Below the pieces are notes generated by a model. The model made no database searches. It was not told where the DNA came from and saw nothing but the letters and a program-made list of their open reading frames with translations. Position numbers and translations under genes: made by a program. 64,000 nt of DNA from Enterococcus canis NBRC 100695 (GTDB taxonomy: Bacteria; Bacillota; Bacilli; Lactobacillales; Enterococcaceae), in NCBI RefSeq assembly GCF_001544375.1, contig NZ_BCQJ01000003.1, positions 124,001 to 188,000 of the forward strand, written 5' to 3'. Positions 56,849 to 64,000 of this stretch are shown here, one piece after another; the stretch's first letter is position 1, and every line of letters begins with the position of its first letter.

Positions 56849-57793
56849 ATGACCAAAACTCATGTTTTTTCACCTAATCCCAGTGAAAAAGATATCGATC
56901 ACTCTCTTAAAGAAATTACCGAACATGGCAATAGTCTTTTTCCTATTGCCGTCCACTATACGAATCATGAACCTAATAGAAAAAATATGATTCATACTCA
57001 TTGGCATCGAGAAATAGAGATACTTTACATTGCAAGTGGTAAAATGGAAGTCATTATTGAAGGGAAGCACTTTATTGCCGAAAAAGATGACATTATTTTT
57101 ATCCCTCCCAATCTATTACATGAAGCTATAAATTTTGAACAAAATCCTTGTGCTTTTTTTGCAATCGTATTTGATTCATTTTTTATCGAAAGTCACTTTT
57201 CCGATATCGTCCAACAGTCTTATATTGATCCGATTATTCAACACACCACCTCACATATTTTCCAAGCTACAGATACTTTAATGTCAATTGAAGATATGCG
57301 CATGTCTGTTACAGCTATAATCGAAGAGTTTGCTTTAAAAGAGCCTTATTATGAGCTATCGTTAAAAGCAAATCTATTACAGTTTCTTCGTTGTATATAT
57401 CGAGAAAAAGACAACTTATTTAATTTTGATCTATATTATGAAAGTAAAGATGAACTCACCTCTTATCGCTGCAAAAAAATTGTTCTATTTATTGAAGAGC
57501 ATTATCAAGAACATATTTCTCTTGAGATGATTAGCAACCATATGGGTTTTAGTAAAGAATACTTCTGTCGCTTCTTCAAAAAAAATTTTCGGATGTCGTT
57601 TTTCAAATATCTAAATGAGTCGAGAATAAAAAAAGCTGAGTATTTATTATTAAATACTCAGCATAAAATTATAGACATTGCGTTTGAAACTGGCTTTGAA
57701 GATGCCAATTACTTCACCACGGTATTCAAAAAAGAAACTGGTTTAACCCCGTCCGCTTATCGAAAAGCCCCCAATAACTTGACACTTCTATAA
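56849..57793 (+). CDS. AraC family regulator with cupin sensor domain
   Basis: 314 residues. The N-terminal cupin (about 40-125) has HWHREIEILYIASGKMEVII and FIPPNLLHEAINFEQNP. The C-terminal AraC domain shows ISLEMISNHMGFSKEYFCRF and HKIIDIAFETGFEDANYFTT, followed by the typical KKETGLTPSAYRK. The start at 56849 follows AAGGAG. It is divergent from the second ABC/GH31 operon and likely activates it on binding a sugar. Confidence 0.92.
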   Translation: MTKTHVFSPNPSEKDIDHSLKEITEHGNSLFPIAVHYTNHEPNRKNMIHTHWHREIEILYIASGKMEVIIEGKHFIAEKDDIIFIPPNLLHEAINFEQNPCAFFAIVFDSFFIESHFSDIVQQSYIDPIIQHTTSHIFQATDTLMSIEDMRMSVTAIIEEFALKEPYYELSLKANLLQFLRCIYREKDNLFNFDLYYESKDELTSYRCKKIVLFIEEHYQEHISLEMISNHMGFSKEYFCRFFKKNFRMSFFKYLNESRIKKAEYLLLNTQHKIIDIAFETGFEDANYFTTVFKKETGLTPSAYRKAPNNLTLL

Positions 57794-57825
57794 GAAAGCG
57801 AACGAGTCCGCTCGTTCGCTTTCTT
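57792..57825. terminator. bidirectional terminator
   Basis: A 15-bp perfect stem (AAGAAAGCGAACGAG and complement) with loop TCCG, between the AraC gene and the convergent ADP-ribosylglycohydrolase gene. Its first bases overlap the AraC stop. Confidence 0.85.
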
Positions 57826-58812
57826 TTAAGAACAATAAGGCAACAACTTAGCGGCCATTTCTTTAAAGTTCAACTGATTGACTGCTTCTAATTGTGTCAC
57901 TGTTTCTGCTGAAAAATTGGGATTCATCCCACCACAGATACTACTGCTGATGGCGCCAATCGTATCCGTGTCCCAGCCAAGAGAGGCACTCAGCTGTGCG
58001 GTTTTAAGTGGGTCTCCTTGAGCCATTTGGACAATCGCAAAGACACAAGGAATCGTTTCAATGGTTTCAACACCACTACCTACTTCTTCATACAGGCGTG
58101 CTAAAATGGTGCGTTGATCCGTTTCCTCTGCCAAGATTCTTTGCGCTTGTCGCATTCTAAACCGAAGCGATGCGGCAGGAAAATCATAGCCATACGCTTC
58201 AGCCACCGCTAAGGTATCATAGGCTAGCTGCCACAGTTCGGTCATTGAAGTGCCACCCCGGACTACATAACTCACCGCCGCTGCCACTGCACTAGCCCCA
58301 GCGATGGCAATTTTAGTATTATGCGTTGGTAAACAGATTTGATAAACCCGTTCTACTAACTGTTCTAGCTGACGATAATCACTAATGATGCCCACCGGCG
58401 CGATGCGCATGGAAGCTCCGTTAGTAGTGCCGGCAATACCGGTTTCGGTTAGCGGCATGCCCTTGGCAATCTTTTCCAAGGCTTTCAATGTCGAGGGCCC
58501 AGATACGTATGCTGAAACACCTGATTCATTGTTCCACTTTAGCAACTGATTGACATAAGCCTGTGCGTTAATCTGCCCGTTATTCGCCACAATCATCTCA
58601 TAAATCATGACCGTATTGATGGTATCGTCCGTCACTTCTCCTGCCACCATTTTGCGGCCAAAGGCATCATGTTCATCTGAAGGTAGTAGCTCCTTGATAC
58701 CTTCTGGATATAGACGAAAGATTTTTTCTTGCGACCAACACTCCGTTGGCATTCCCATGGCGTCCCCTAACGCACCGCCAACTAAGACACCCCAAATTCG
58801 CTCTTTCATCAT
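57826..58812 (-). CDS. ADP-ribosylglycohydrolase family protein
   Basis: 328 residues, DraG/ARH fold, cytoplasmic. The metal and ADP-ribose site is visible: GGALGDAMGMPTECWSQE, GEVTDDTINTVMIYE and GWDTDTIGAISSSICGG. Family members remove ADP-ribose from proteins or small molecules, or cleave related N- or O-glycosides. It is coupled to the beta-glucoside PTS gene: the ATG at 58812 uses GGAGG inside the last PTS codons. This place is usually held by a phospho-beta-glucosidase, so it may act on a phosphorylated glycoside or nucleoside-like substrate. Confidence 0.88.
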   Translation of the reverse strand: MMKERIWGVLVGGALGDAMGMPTECWSQEKIFRLYPEGIKELLPSDEHDAFGRKMVAGEVTDDTINTVMIYEMIVANNGQINAQAYVNQLLKWNNESGVSAYVSGPSTLKALEKIAKGMPLTETGIAGTTNGASMRIAPVGIISDYRQLEQLVERVYQICLPTHNTKIAIAGASAVAAAVSYVVRGGTSMTELWQLAYDTLAVAEAYGYDFPAASLRFRMRQAQRILAEETDQRTILARLYEEVGSGVETIETIPCVFAIVQMAQGDPLKTAQLSASLGWDTDTIGAISSSICGGMNPNFSAETVTQLEAVNQLNFKEMAAKLLPYCS

Positions 58813-58813
58813 C

Positions 58814-60727
58814 TTAGTTGCCCTCCACTGCAAATGCAATTTCCTTATTTTGAGCAAAAGGAATCACCGTTAACAACAAGTCAGTGTTTTTGACTTTTGT
58901 TTGTTCGGTCATCATCACATCTAAATATTCTTGAGCATTAGTAATTAAAATAACGGTTTCGGTGTCGTAACCAGCAGTCAAAATAGCAGCTAGATCAACT
59001 GTGCCTAACAACTGTCCTTGCTGAACTTTTTGGCCTGGCACTACTTCCACCGCAAAACCAGTACCCTTTAGTTCAACCGTATCAATTCCCACATGGATCA
59101 AAACTTCGATACCGGAAGAACTAGTGATGCCTATTGCATGTCCGCCGGGAAAAACAGTCGTAACAGTTCCGCTGACAGGTGCACGTAATTCCCCTTCAGT
59201 CGGTGTAATGACGATCCCTTTGCCAATTTCTCCTTTAGCAAAAGTGGCGTCTTGTGAAGCAGCCAGTGGTTTCACTGTACCGGTAAAAGGCGCTAAAATC
59301 TCTTCACTATGAATTAAGGAATCTTTTGGCTCATGGGCAACTTGTTCACTAAAGGTAAAGTATGTTAGCAAGAACGCCACGGCCATAGTCGCTGCCGTCG
59401 CTAAAAGTGCTAGATATAGTCCAGTCATACTGCCCGTTTCTGGATTGATGAAGGCCACAAAACCTAAGGCTCCGAATGAGAAAGTATACATTTTTGCTGA
59501 GAATAACGCTAAAATGACCGAACCAACTGCACCCCCTAGCATTGAGAAAGCAAATCGCTTTTTGACAGGTAAACTAAAACCATAAATGGCCGGTTCAATA
59601 ATACAGAAAATCCCTGAGATCATCGCGGGAATTGCCAACGTCTTGGTCTCCTTAGAGCGAGTCCGCAAGAAGACCGCTAAGACTACCGCGGTTTGGGCAA
59701 AGTTAGCGGTAAAGGACATAGGAAAAATGTAATCAGAACCTAACGTCGCTAGGTTGTTGATACCAATCGCAGATAGTGGCCAATGAAGACCTAGGATAAC
59801 CAGTGGTTGATACAACAGCGCAACGACGATGGAGGTTACGATTGGCGAAATAGTATAAAGACCTGAAACACCAGCTGAAATCAATTGGCTCAGGACATTG
59901 GTCACTGGTCCGATAAATAAAATCGATAAAGGAACGGTAATCAAAATCGTCAAAAATGCATTTAAATTATGGGCTAAGATTGCCGGAATCACGCGCTGCA
60001 AGAAACGTTCAACTTTAGCACCAACAAAGGTCATAAAGATAACGGGAATCACGGTATATTGATAACCATTAGCTGGGAATAAAATCGGAAGCCCAAAGAA
60101 AGTCTTATAAACCGGCGTTTCAAAAAAGGAGCCTTGAAAAAGGGTATACAGTGCCTCATTGGTGGTTAAATTTGTCATCAGTTCGGGAATCACCAACGAG
60201 GCCCCCAACATCATGCCCACATAAGGGTTCAATTTAAACGCCTTTGCACTGGTATAGCCTAGTGCTACCGGCAAGAAATAGAAAACCGTTTGGCCCATTG
60301 CATGCAAAATAATATAGGCTCCATCATCAGTATTCAAAACATTCAAAACAACTAACAATGCTAAAATTCCTTGAAGTAATCCCGAAGCCGTCAAAATACC
60401 TAATACTGGCGTGATCACTTTCGTAATCGTATCAATCAAGCTATTTAAAAAACCTTTTTGCTCCTCGGGTGCGTTATCCGCGAGTCCTAAGGTTTGTTGC
60501 AGTTCTTGATAGACTTGTGCAACATGAGTTCCGACTACAATTTGGTAGCGTCCGCCGGCAAACTGGGCCGTCATGATATCTGGTGACTTCAACAGCTCTT
60601 CTTCCTTAACCAGCTCATCATTTTTCAAAGTAAAACGCAGCCGCGTCATACAATGGGTCACGGTAAGAATATTCTCCTTTCCGCCAATTTGTTGCAAGAT
60701 AAATGTGATCAATTGTTGATATTTCAT
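58814..60727 (-). CDS. bglP: PTS beta-glucoside transporter EIIBCA
   Basis: 637 residues. EIIB at the N-terminus (Cys in VTHCMTRLRFTLKND), EIIC with about ten helices (110-460, including FFGLPILFPANGYQYTVIPV), and EIIA at the C-terminus (His in GIEVLIHVGIDTVELKG). It imports and phosphorylates a beta-glucoside or similar sugar. The start at 60727 is preferred because the ATGs upstream abut the AGAAGG site. A LicT-type antiterminator site and terminator precede it. No phospho-beta-glucosidase follows; the downstream gene is an ADP-ribosylglycohydrolase. Confidence 0.92.
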   Translation of the reverse strand: MKYQQLITFILQQIGGKENILTVTHCMTRLRFTLKNDELVKEEELLKSPDIMTAQFAGGRYQIVVGTHVAQVYQELQQTLGLADNAPEEQKGFLNSLIDTITKVITPVLGILTASGLLQGILALLVVLNVLNTDDGAYIILHAMGQTVFYFLPVALGYTSAKAFKLNPYVGMMLGASLVIPELMTNLTTNEALYTLFQGSFFETPVYKTFFGLPILFPANGYQYTVIPVIFMTFVGAKVERFLQRVIPAILAHNLNAFLTILITVPLSILFIGPVTNVLSQLISAGVSGLYTISPIVTSIVVALLYQPLVILGLHWPLSAIGINNLATLGSDYIFPMSFTANFAQTAVVLAVFLRTRSKETKTLAIPAMISGIFCIIEPAIYGFSLPVKKRFAFSMLGGAVGSVILALFSAKMYTFSFGALGFVAFINPETGSMTGLYLALLATAATMAVAFLLTYFTFSEQVAHEPKDSLIHSEEILAPFTGTVKPLAASQDATFAKGEIGKGIVITPTEGELRAPVSGTVTTVFPGGHAIGITSSSGIEVLIHVGIDTVELKGTGFAVEVVPGQKVQQGQLLGTVDLAAILTAGYDTETVILITNAQEYLDVMMTEQTKVKNTDLLLTVIPFAQNKEIAFAVEGN

Positions 60728-60758
60728 TTTCTTCATCCCTTCTGAGTGATATAAAAAA

Positions 60759-60804
60759 GGCAACACCCAAATAAGAGAACGAATTCTCTTACTTGGGTGT
60801 TGCC
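60759..60804 (-). terminator. conditional terminator in the bglP leader
   Basis: GGCAACACCCAA and TTGGGTGTTGCC are the base of a 21-bp stem, followed by T6 on the minus strand. Its 5' arm overlaps the antiterminator element, so LicT binding and termination exclude each other. Confidence 0.92.
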
Positions 60805-60824
60805 TGCTTAACCAGTTACAATCC
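60796..60824 (-). promoter_or_regulatory. RAT ribonucleic antiterminator (LicT/BglG site)
   Basis: On the minus strand the 29 bases begin GGATTGTAACTG, continue GTTAAGCAGGCAACACC, and agree with the RAT of B. subtilis licS and bglP. It starts just after the licT stop codon and overlaps the terminator arm. Confidence 0.92.
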
Positions 60825-60825
60825 C

Positions 60826-61653
60826 TTATTTCATTAACCGCTGTACGTGAAGTATCAGATACATTTCCTCTTCTGGATATACCTCACAGGCCAATTTTTC
60901 CTGTAAGTAGCCAGTGACCAAGGCCACTGCTTCAGCTGCTTGTGGATAAAATGTTTGGACCTGTTCATACATGGGGGGTACTTCCTTCAGCCGTGCTTTT
61001 TGGCTGGTGATACGCTGAATAAAAAAGCGTAGATGTGTGACAAACCGCATATAGTTGAGGGAATCCTCATCTAGCTGAATACCTAGTGCATCTTCCAATA
61101 AAAGCGATACTTTTTGAATGATCTCCGTTGTTAATACGGTTTGATCCATCGCTTCTTTTTGCTGGCCATTCACAAAATGGAGGGCGATAAAGCCTGCCTC
61201 ATCTTCTGGCAGTTGGATATTTTCATCATAATTGATCAGCGCCAGCGCCGACACCGCTGCTTGAAATTCCTGCGGATAGAATTTTTTGATTTCCCATAAT
61301 AACGCATTTTTGACTAAATGACCTTCCCGAAAACGATGCAACGCATAATTAATATGATCCGTCAGTCCGATATACGTTAATTCACTAAATTGGCAATGGA
61401 GCTCCTGCTCCGCCTGTTTTAAAACCTTATTAACTAGTTCCAAGTGATTAACAGGTACCTCATCCAACAATTGCACAAATCGTTCACGCGTTTCCGAAGA
61501 ATCCACCACAAACACTTTTTCAATCTGTCTTTCGTCAATTACTTGACCGGTTTTCTTGCCAAAGGCGATACCGCGACCTAATACGATCCGTTCCAGCCCT
61601 TTATGATCGCCTACCAAAACAGTATTGTTATTAAAAACTTTTTTGATGTACAA
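60826..61653 (-). CDS. licT: transcription antiterminator LicT/BglG family
   Basis: RNA-binding antiterminator of 275 residues. The CAT domain covers about 1-55 (MYIKKVFNNNTVLVGDHKG, GRGIAFGKKTG). PRD1 has YIGLTDHINYALHRFREG and PRD2 has AGFIALHFVNGQ, LRFFIQRI and MYLILHVQRL, with the usual regulatory histidines. It is phosphorylated by the PTS through EII and HPr. The RAT site directly after its stop controls bglP. Confidence 0.94.
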   Translation of the reverse strand: MYIKKVFNNNTVLVGDHKGLERIVLGRGIAFGKKTGQVIDERQIEKVFVVDSSETRERFVQLLDEVPVNHLELVNKVLKQAEQELHCQFSELTYIGLTDHINYALHRFREGHLVKNALLWEIKKFYPQEFQAAVSALALINYDENIQLPEDEAGFIALHFVNGQQKEAMDQTVLTTEIIQKVSLLLEDALGIQLDEDSLNYMRFVTHLRFFIQRITSQKARLKEVPPMYEQVQTFYPQAAEAVALVTGYLQEKLACEVYPEEEMYLILHVQRLMK

Positions 61654-61844
61654 GGTTTCGCCACCTAGCTTTTAAAATGGAACATCAAAATCATGATGTT
61701 CATCCACTAGTATAGGGATATTTCAAGAGAAGTCAACAAAACTTCGAGGTTTTTTTGTCATTTTCTTTATGAAAACGAATAAAAAACGAACATTACTACC
61801 TGACTCGCTTTTGGTTCGTCTGTTATTTTTTAACAATTAAAAAA
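61654..61844. other. intergenic region upstream of licT
   Basis: AT-rich. It contains an inverted repeat GAACATCAAAATCATGATGTTC near 61681-61702, a possible regulator site or hairpin in the licT leader. I see no RAT here, so licT itself is probably not LicT dependent. Confidence 0.45.
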
Positions 61845-61868
61845 GCGACATCTCAAATGAGACATCGC
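61845..61868 (-). terminator. terminator after the TIGR03943 gene
   Basis: GCGATGTCTC pairs with GAGATGTCGC (two G-U pairs) around a short loop; T6 follows on the minus strand. Confidence 0.7.
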
Positions 61869-61885
61869 AGTTTGCTGAATTCTTT

Positions 61886-62731
61886 TTAAAATGAACGGTA
61901 GACATATTGATTTGCTGGTGCCGCAACCGGCGTGACATTGGTTACTTGGACCACCGGTATTTGCCGTTTAAATGGTTCATAGTAATTCATTGCCAGAGTA
62001 CCTTCCAATTGGACCCAATCATTGTCGTTAAAATCCATACTCTTAGGTGGTTGAATTAGTAAGCCAAAGACTCCGGAATCGGCGACACAGTGGATAATTC
62101 CAAAGCGAAAGGCAAATAAATCCGTCCGCGCCTCTTGCTGCGCTTTATAAATAAAGCCGGTATAACGAATCTTTTTCCCCATAAATTCACTAGGATAATT
62201 ATAGATTAGCTCCATCACTTCTAAATAGTTACTATCCGTGATTTCTAACGTATCCCCTTGATAGTGACTCATGGCCTCATCCATCTGTGTTTTATAGTCA
62301 TCTTTGTTGAAATACATACTGGTGTCTGGTTTTAAATATTGTGTCTGCATTTCCGGGTCCCCCACTGACTCTTTACTAACTGGAAACTGAAAACCCTTCG
62401 CTTCCACAATGGTGGTATCCAAACTAACCGTTGGAAACAGCAGCCCTACTAGTAAGGGTACCGCAATCACGCCGTAGCCCAATATTTTTTGCCAACCTTT
62501 TTTGGGAGTGTGATGGTGATGACCCTCATGATGCGCATGCTCATGGTCATGTTCCCCGTGGTCATTACGAACCCATTGGATCAGTTGCACCAACGCCAAG
62601 ACAAAAGCCAAAATCATGGACAAGATAGCCAAATAACGGTAATGAACGTTAATATATTGATCTAATTTACCTGAAGACTGCAAATACATCATCAGTTCAA
62701 CATAACCAGCTAAAATAAAAAATCGTATCAT
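61886..62731 (-). CDS. TIGR03943 family membrane protein with His-rich loop
   Basis: 281 residues. Hydrophobic helices at about 1-16, 29-51 and 82-104 precede an external domain (about 105-281). The loop between the second and third helices is NDHGEHDHEHAHHEGHHHHT, ten or so histidines likely to bind zinc or another metal. The outer part contains YLEVMELIYNYPSEFMGKKI and VADSGVFGLLIQPPKSMDFN. The family always pairs with YraQ/UPF0718 permeases, as here (10-base gap), but the transported substrate is unknown. Ribosome site AAGGAG. Confidence 0.85.
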   Translation of the reverse strand: MIRFFILAGYVELMMYLQSSGKLDQYINVHYRYLAILSMILAFVLALVQLIQWVRNDHGEHDHEHAHHEGHHHHTPKKGWQKILGYGVIAVPLLVGLLFPTVSLDTTIVEAKGFQFPVSKESVGDPEMQTQYLKPDTSMYFNKDDYKTQMDEAMSHYQGDTLEITDSNYLEVMELIYNYPSEFMGKKIRYTGFIYKAQQEARTDLFAFRFGIIHCVADSGVFGLLIQPPKSMDFNDNDWVQLEGTLAMNYYEPFKRQIPVVQVTNVTPVAAPANQYVYRSF

Positions 62732-62741
62732 CTTCTTCTCC

Positions 62742-63638
62742 TTAAATCATCACGGCGTATAGTGTAACTGCCGCAGCTGTCAATCCAACAAATTTCAACA
62801 TAAAGCTACCTTTAAAGTAACGCTTCATCATCAACAGATTCTTAATATCCACCATTGGACCGAAGACTAAGAACCCCACCACTGGACCAGCACCAAACAA
62901 ACTCAATAAAGAAGAGCCGATAAAAGCGTCCGCTTCTGAACAAAGGGATAACGTCACTGCTAACACAATCATTACCAAAATCGCTAAAATCTTGGTAGAG
63001 CCTAGTTGCAACATTAGGCCCGTTGGCAAATAGGTTTGCATGGCCGCCGCAGCTAAGGAACCAAAGACTAGGTAGCGACCAGTATCAAAAAATTCATCCG
63101 TGCCATGGGTCAACACTGACCACGCCCGGGCGCCAATACTTTCAGCTTGCGGTTCTTCATGAACAACTGCGCATTGTGCGGGTGGCAACTCCTTCAAAAT
63201 GCTTTCTTGACGGAAATAAGCCAACCACGTGCCAATCACTAAAGCCACCACAAAGCTACCTAATACCCGCCACAGTGCAAATTGGATATTATTACCAAAT
63301 GCGATAAAAGTAGAGAAAATCACGATTGGATTGATAATCGGTGCTGTCAACATAAAAGCAAAAGCAGTATGGGCCGGCACATCTTTTTTCATAAACTGGT
63401 TAACAATTGGTACGATCCCGCATTCGCAGGAGGGAAAGAAAAAGCCTAGACCACAGCCTACGACTACTGAAAGAAATTTATTCTGCGGTAAAATTCGCCG
63501 GACCCGCTCAGGCGTTAAAAATACTTGTAAGGCTCCCGAAATGATGCAGCCTAATAAGACAAAAGGCAAGGCTTCAATGACGATAGACAAAAAAATCGTG
63601 CCCATCTGCAAAACGGAGCTGGGTAAAAAATCAAACAT
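62742..63638 (-). CDS. YraQ/UPF0718-type permease
   Basis: 298 residues, eight or so membrane helices. The signature segments are GFFFPSCECGIVPIVNQFMK, FAFMLTAPIINPIVIFSTFI and SLCSEADAFIGSSLLSLFGA. The family is related to the ArsP organoarsenical exporter, but many members are co-regulated with metal homeostasis genes. First gene of a two-gene unit with the TIGR03943 protein. The ribosome site is GGGAGGA. Confidence 0.85.
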   Translation of the reverse strand: MFDFLPSSVLQMGTIFLSIVIEALPFVLLGCIISGALQVFLTPERVRRILPQNKFLSVVVGCGLGFFFPSCECGIVPIVNQFMKKDVPAHTAFAFMLTAPIINPIVIFSTFIAFGNNIQFALWRVLGSFVVALVIGTWLAYFRQESILKELPPAQCAVVHEEPQAESIGARAWSVLTHGTDEFFDTGRYLVFGSLAAAAMQTYLPTGLMLQLGSTKILAILVMIVLAVTLSLCSEADAFIGSSLLSLFGAGPVVGFLVFGPMVDIKNLLMMKRYFKGSFMLKFVGLTAAAVTLYAVMI

Positions 63639-63669
63639 TGCGGTCCTCCCATTCTTGAAAATTCAACTA

Positions 63670-63698
63670 AATATACGCCGTTTTTTGCAAATACGCAA
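63670..63698 (-). promoter_or_regulatory. promoter of the permease-TIGR03943 unit
   Basis: On the minus strand TTGCGT (63693-63698), a 17-base spacer and TATATT (63670-63675), 30 bases before the ATG. No clear Zur or Fur operator overlaps it. Confidence 0.55.
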
Positions 63699-63765
63699 GT
63701 CCGTCAAAATGAATTTAAACTATCTGTAAGAAATATCACAAAATAACGATTGTATCATAAAAAAA

Positions 63766-63812
63766 ACCGGCTTCCAAAAGTTAGCTGTTAGTCTAACCTT
63801 TGGAAAGCCGGT
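63766..63812 (-). terminator. terminator for the gene at the window end
   Basis: ACCGGCTTCCAAAAGTTAG pairs with CTAACCTTTGGAAAGCCGGT around a short loop; a T8 run follows on the minus strand. Confidence 0.85.
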
Positions 63813-63848
63813 GCAGTAATACCATTTTTTAATTTTCAAATGCGCTTA

Positions 63849-64000
63849 TCAGAGAATTTCAGCCGTTCCAATTTCTTCTTGCGGTTTGATTATTCCCGTC
63901 TTTACTAAGGTCAAACCACTGATTTTTTCATCATTCGTAAATACTACGACTACATCCGTAGCTTTGCCAGCCGCTTTCACCGCCTTCAAATCCATTTCTG
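63849..64000 (-). CDS. C-terminal end of an unidentified protein
   Basis: The last 50 codons of a frame that enters from beyond the window. The visible residues include AVKAAGKATDVVVVFTNDEK and end KPQEEIGTAEIL. Codon use looks normal and a terminator follows 37 bases after the stop, so the gene is real, but I do not recognise the family from this part. Confidence 0.6.
   Translation of the reverse strand, partial: EMDLKAVKAAGKATDVVVVFTNDEKISGLTLVKTGIIKPQEEIGTAEIL

Noticed and set aside
61654-61740. Second RAT site before licT
   Set aside because: No GGATTGT...GGCAA pattern on the minus strand; the inverted repeat there is of a different type.
63229-63729. Plus-strand open frame of 166 codons
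   Set aside because: Antisense to the YraQ-type permease, whose membrane motifs are intact, and very rich in Lys/Thr; no start signal.

Overview
The window reads as chromosome of a low-to-moderate GC Firmicute in the Lactobacillales, most likely an Enterococcus. The support is the housekeeping order recN-argR-tlyA-ispA-xseB-xseA-folD-nusB-asp23-efp-pepP, an ispA-tlyA junction with no dxs between (expected where isoprenoids come from mevalonate), an L27 with a cleavable N-terminal extension next to its Prp protease, Mga-type regulators and an abundance of PTS, ABC and glycosidase genes. Species is not determined here.

Layout. 1-8.1 kb: housekeeping genes, all on the minus strand (DNA repair, arginine repressor, isoprenoid, folate, transcription and translation genes). 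8.3-13.4 kb: a metallophosphoesterase, a zinc-independent S14 gene and a Fur-box-flanked siderophore ABC system. 13.5-18.5 kb: a secreted DUF1002 protein and a tight three-gene operon joining an OpuC/EgtUV-like transporter (permease fused to binding protein) to a flavin disulfide reductase that lacks the usual His-Glu dyad. 18.6-21.0 kb: a LacI regulator with a GH1 glycosidase. 21.1-23.8 kb: a tRNA-like element, small membrane proteins, UspA, the rplU-prp-rpmA operon and tRNA-Arg(TCT) with a possible integration scar. 24.0-31.9 kb: a Fur-box-preceded DUF1858/DUF438 haemerythrin-like pair, a lipoprotein, a purine-type NCS2 permease, two tandem Mga-like regulators and a NimA-like flavoprotein.

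32-57.8 kb is the most striking part: a glycan-use region with two sugar ABC importers, a YesL/YesM/YesN sensing module, an AraC regulator, two YicI-type GH31 alpha-xylosidases, GH29 fucosidase, GH42 beta-galactosidase, GH1 beta-glucosidase, GH43 xylosidase/arabinofuranosidase, an acetyl-esterase-like hydrolase, an SGNH hydrolase and an ROK sugar kinase. None of the enzymes shows a signal peptide. Together they match the linkages of fucosylated, acetylated xyloglucan oligosaccharides: import first, then dismantling inside the cell. No endo-glucanase is present, so the cell would depend on fragments made elsewhere. Catabolite-repression (cre-like) sites lie at three of its control regions, one exactly within back-to-back promoters.

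57.8-61.7 kb holds a LicT-antiterminated beta-glucoside PTS whose third gene is an ADP-ribosylglycohydrolase instead of the usual phospho-glucosidase. The window ends with a YraQ-type permease and its TIGR03943 partner, which carries a histidine-rich loop, and the C-terminus of an unidentified gene.
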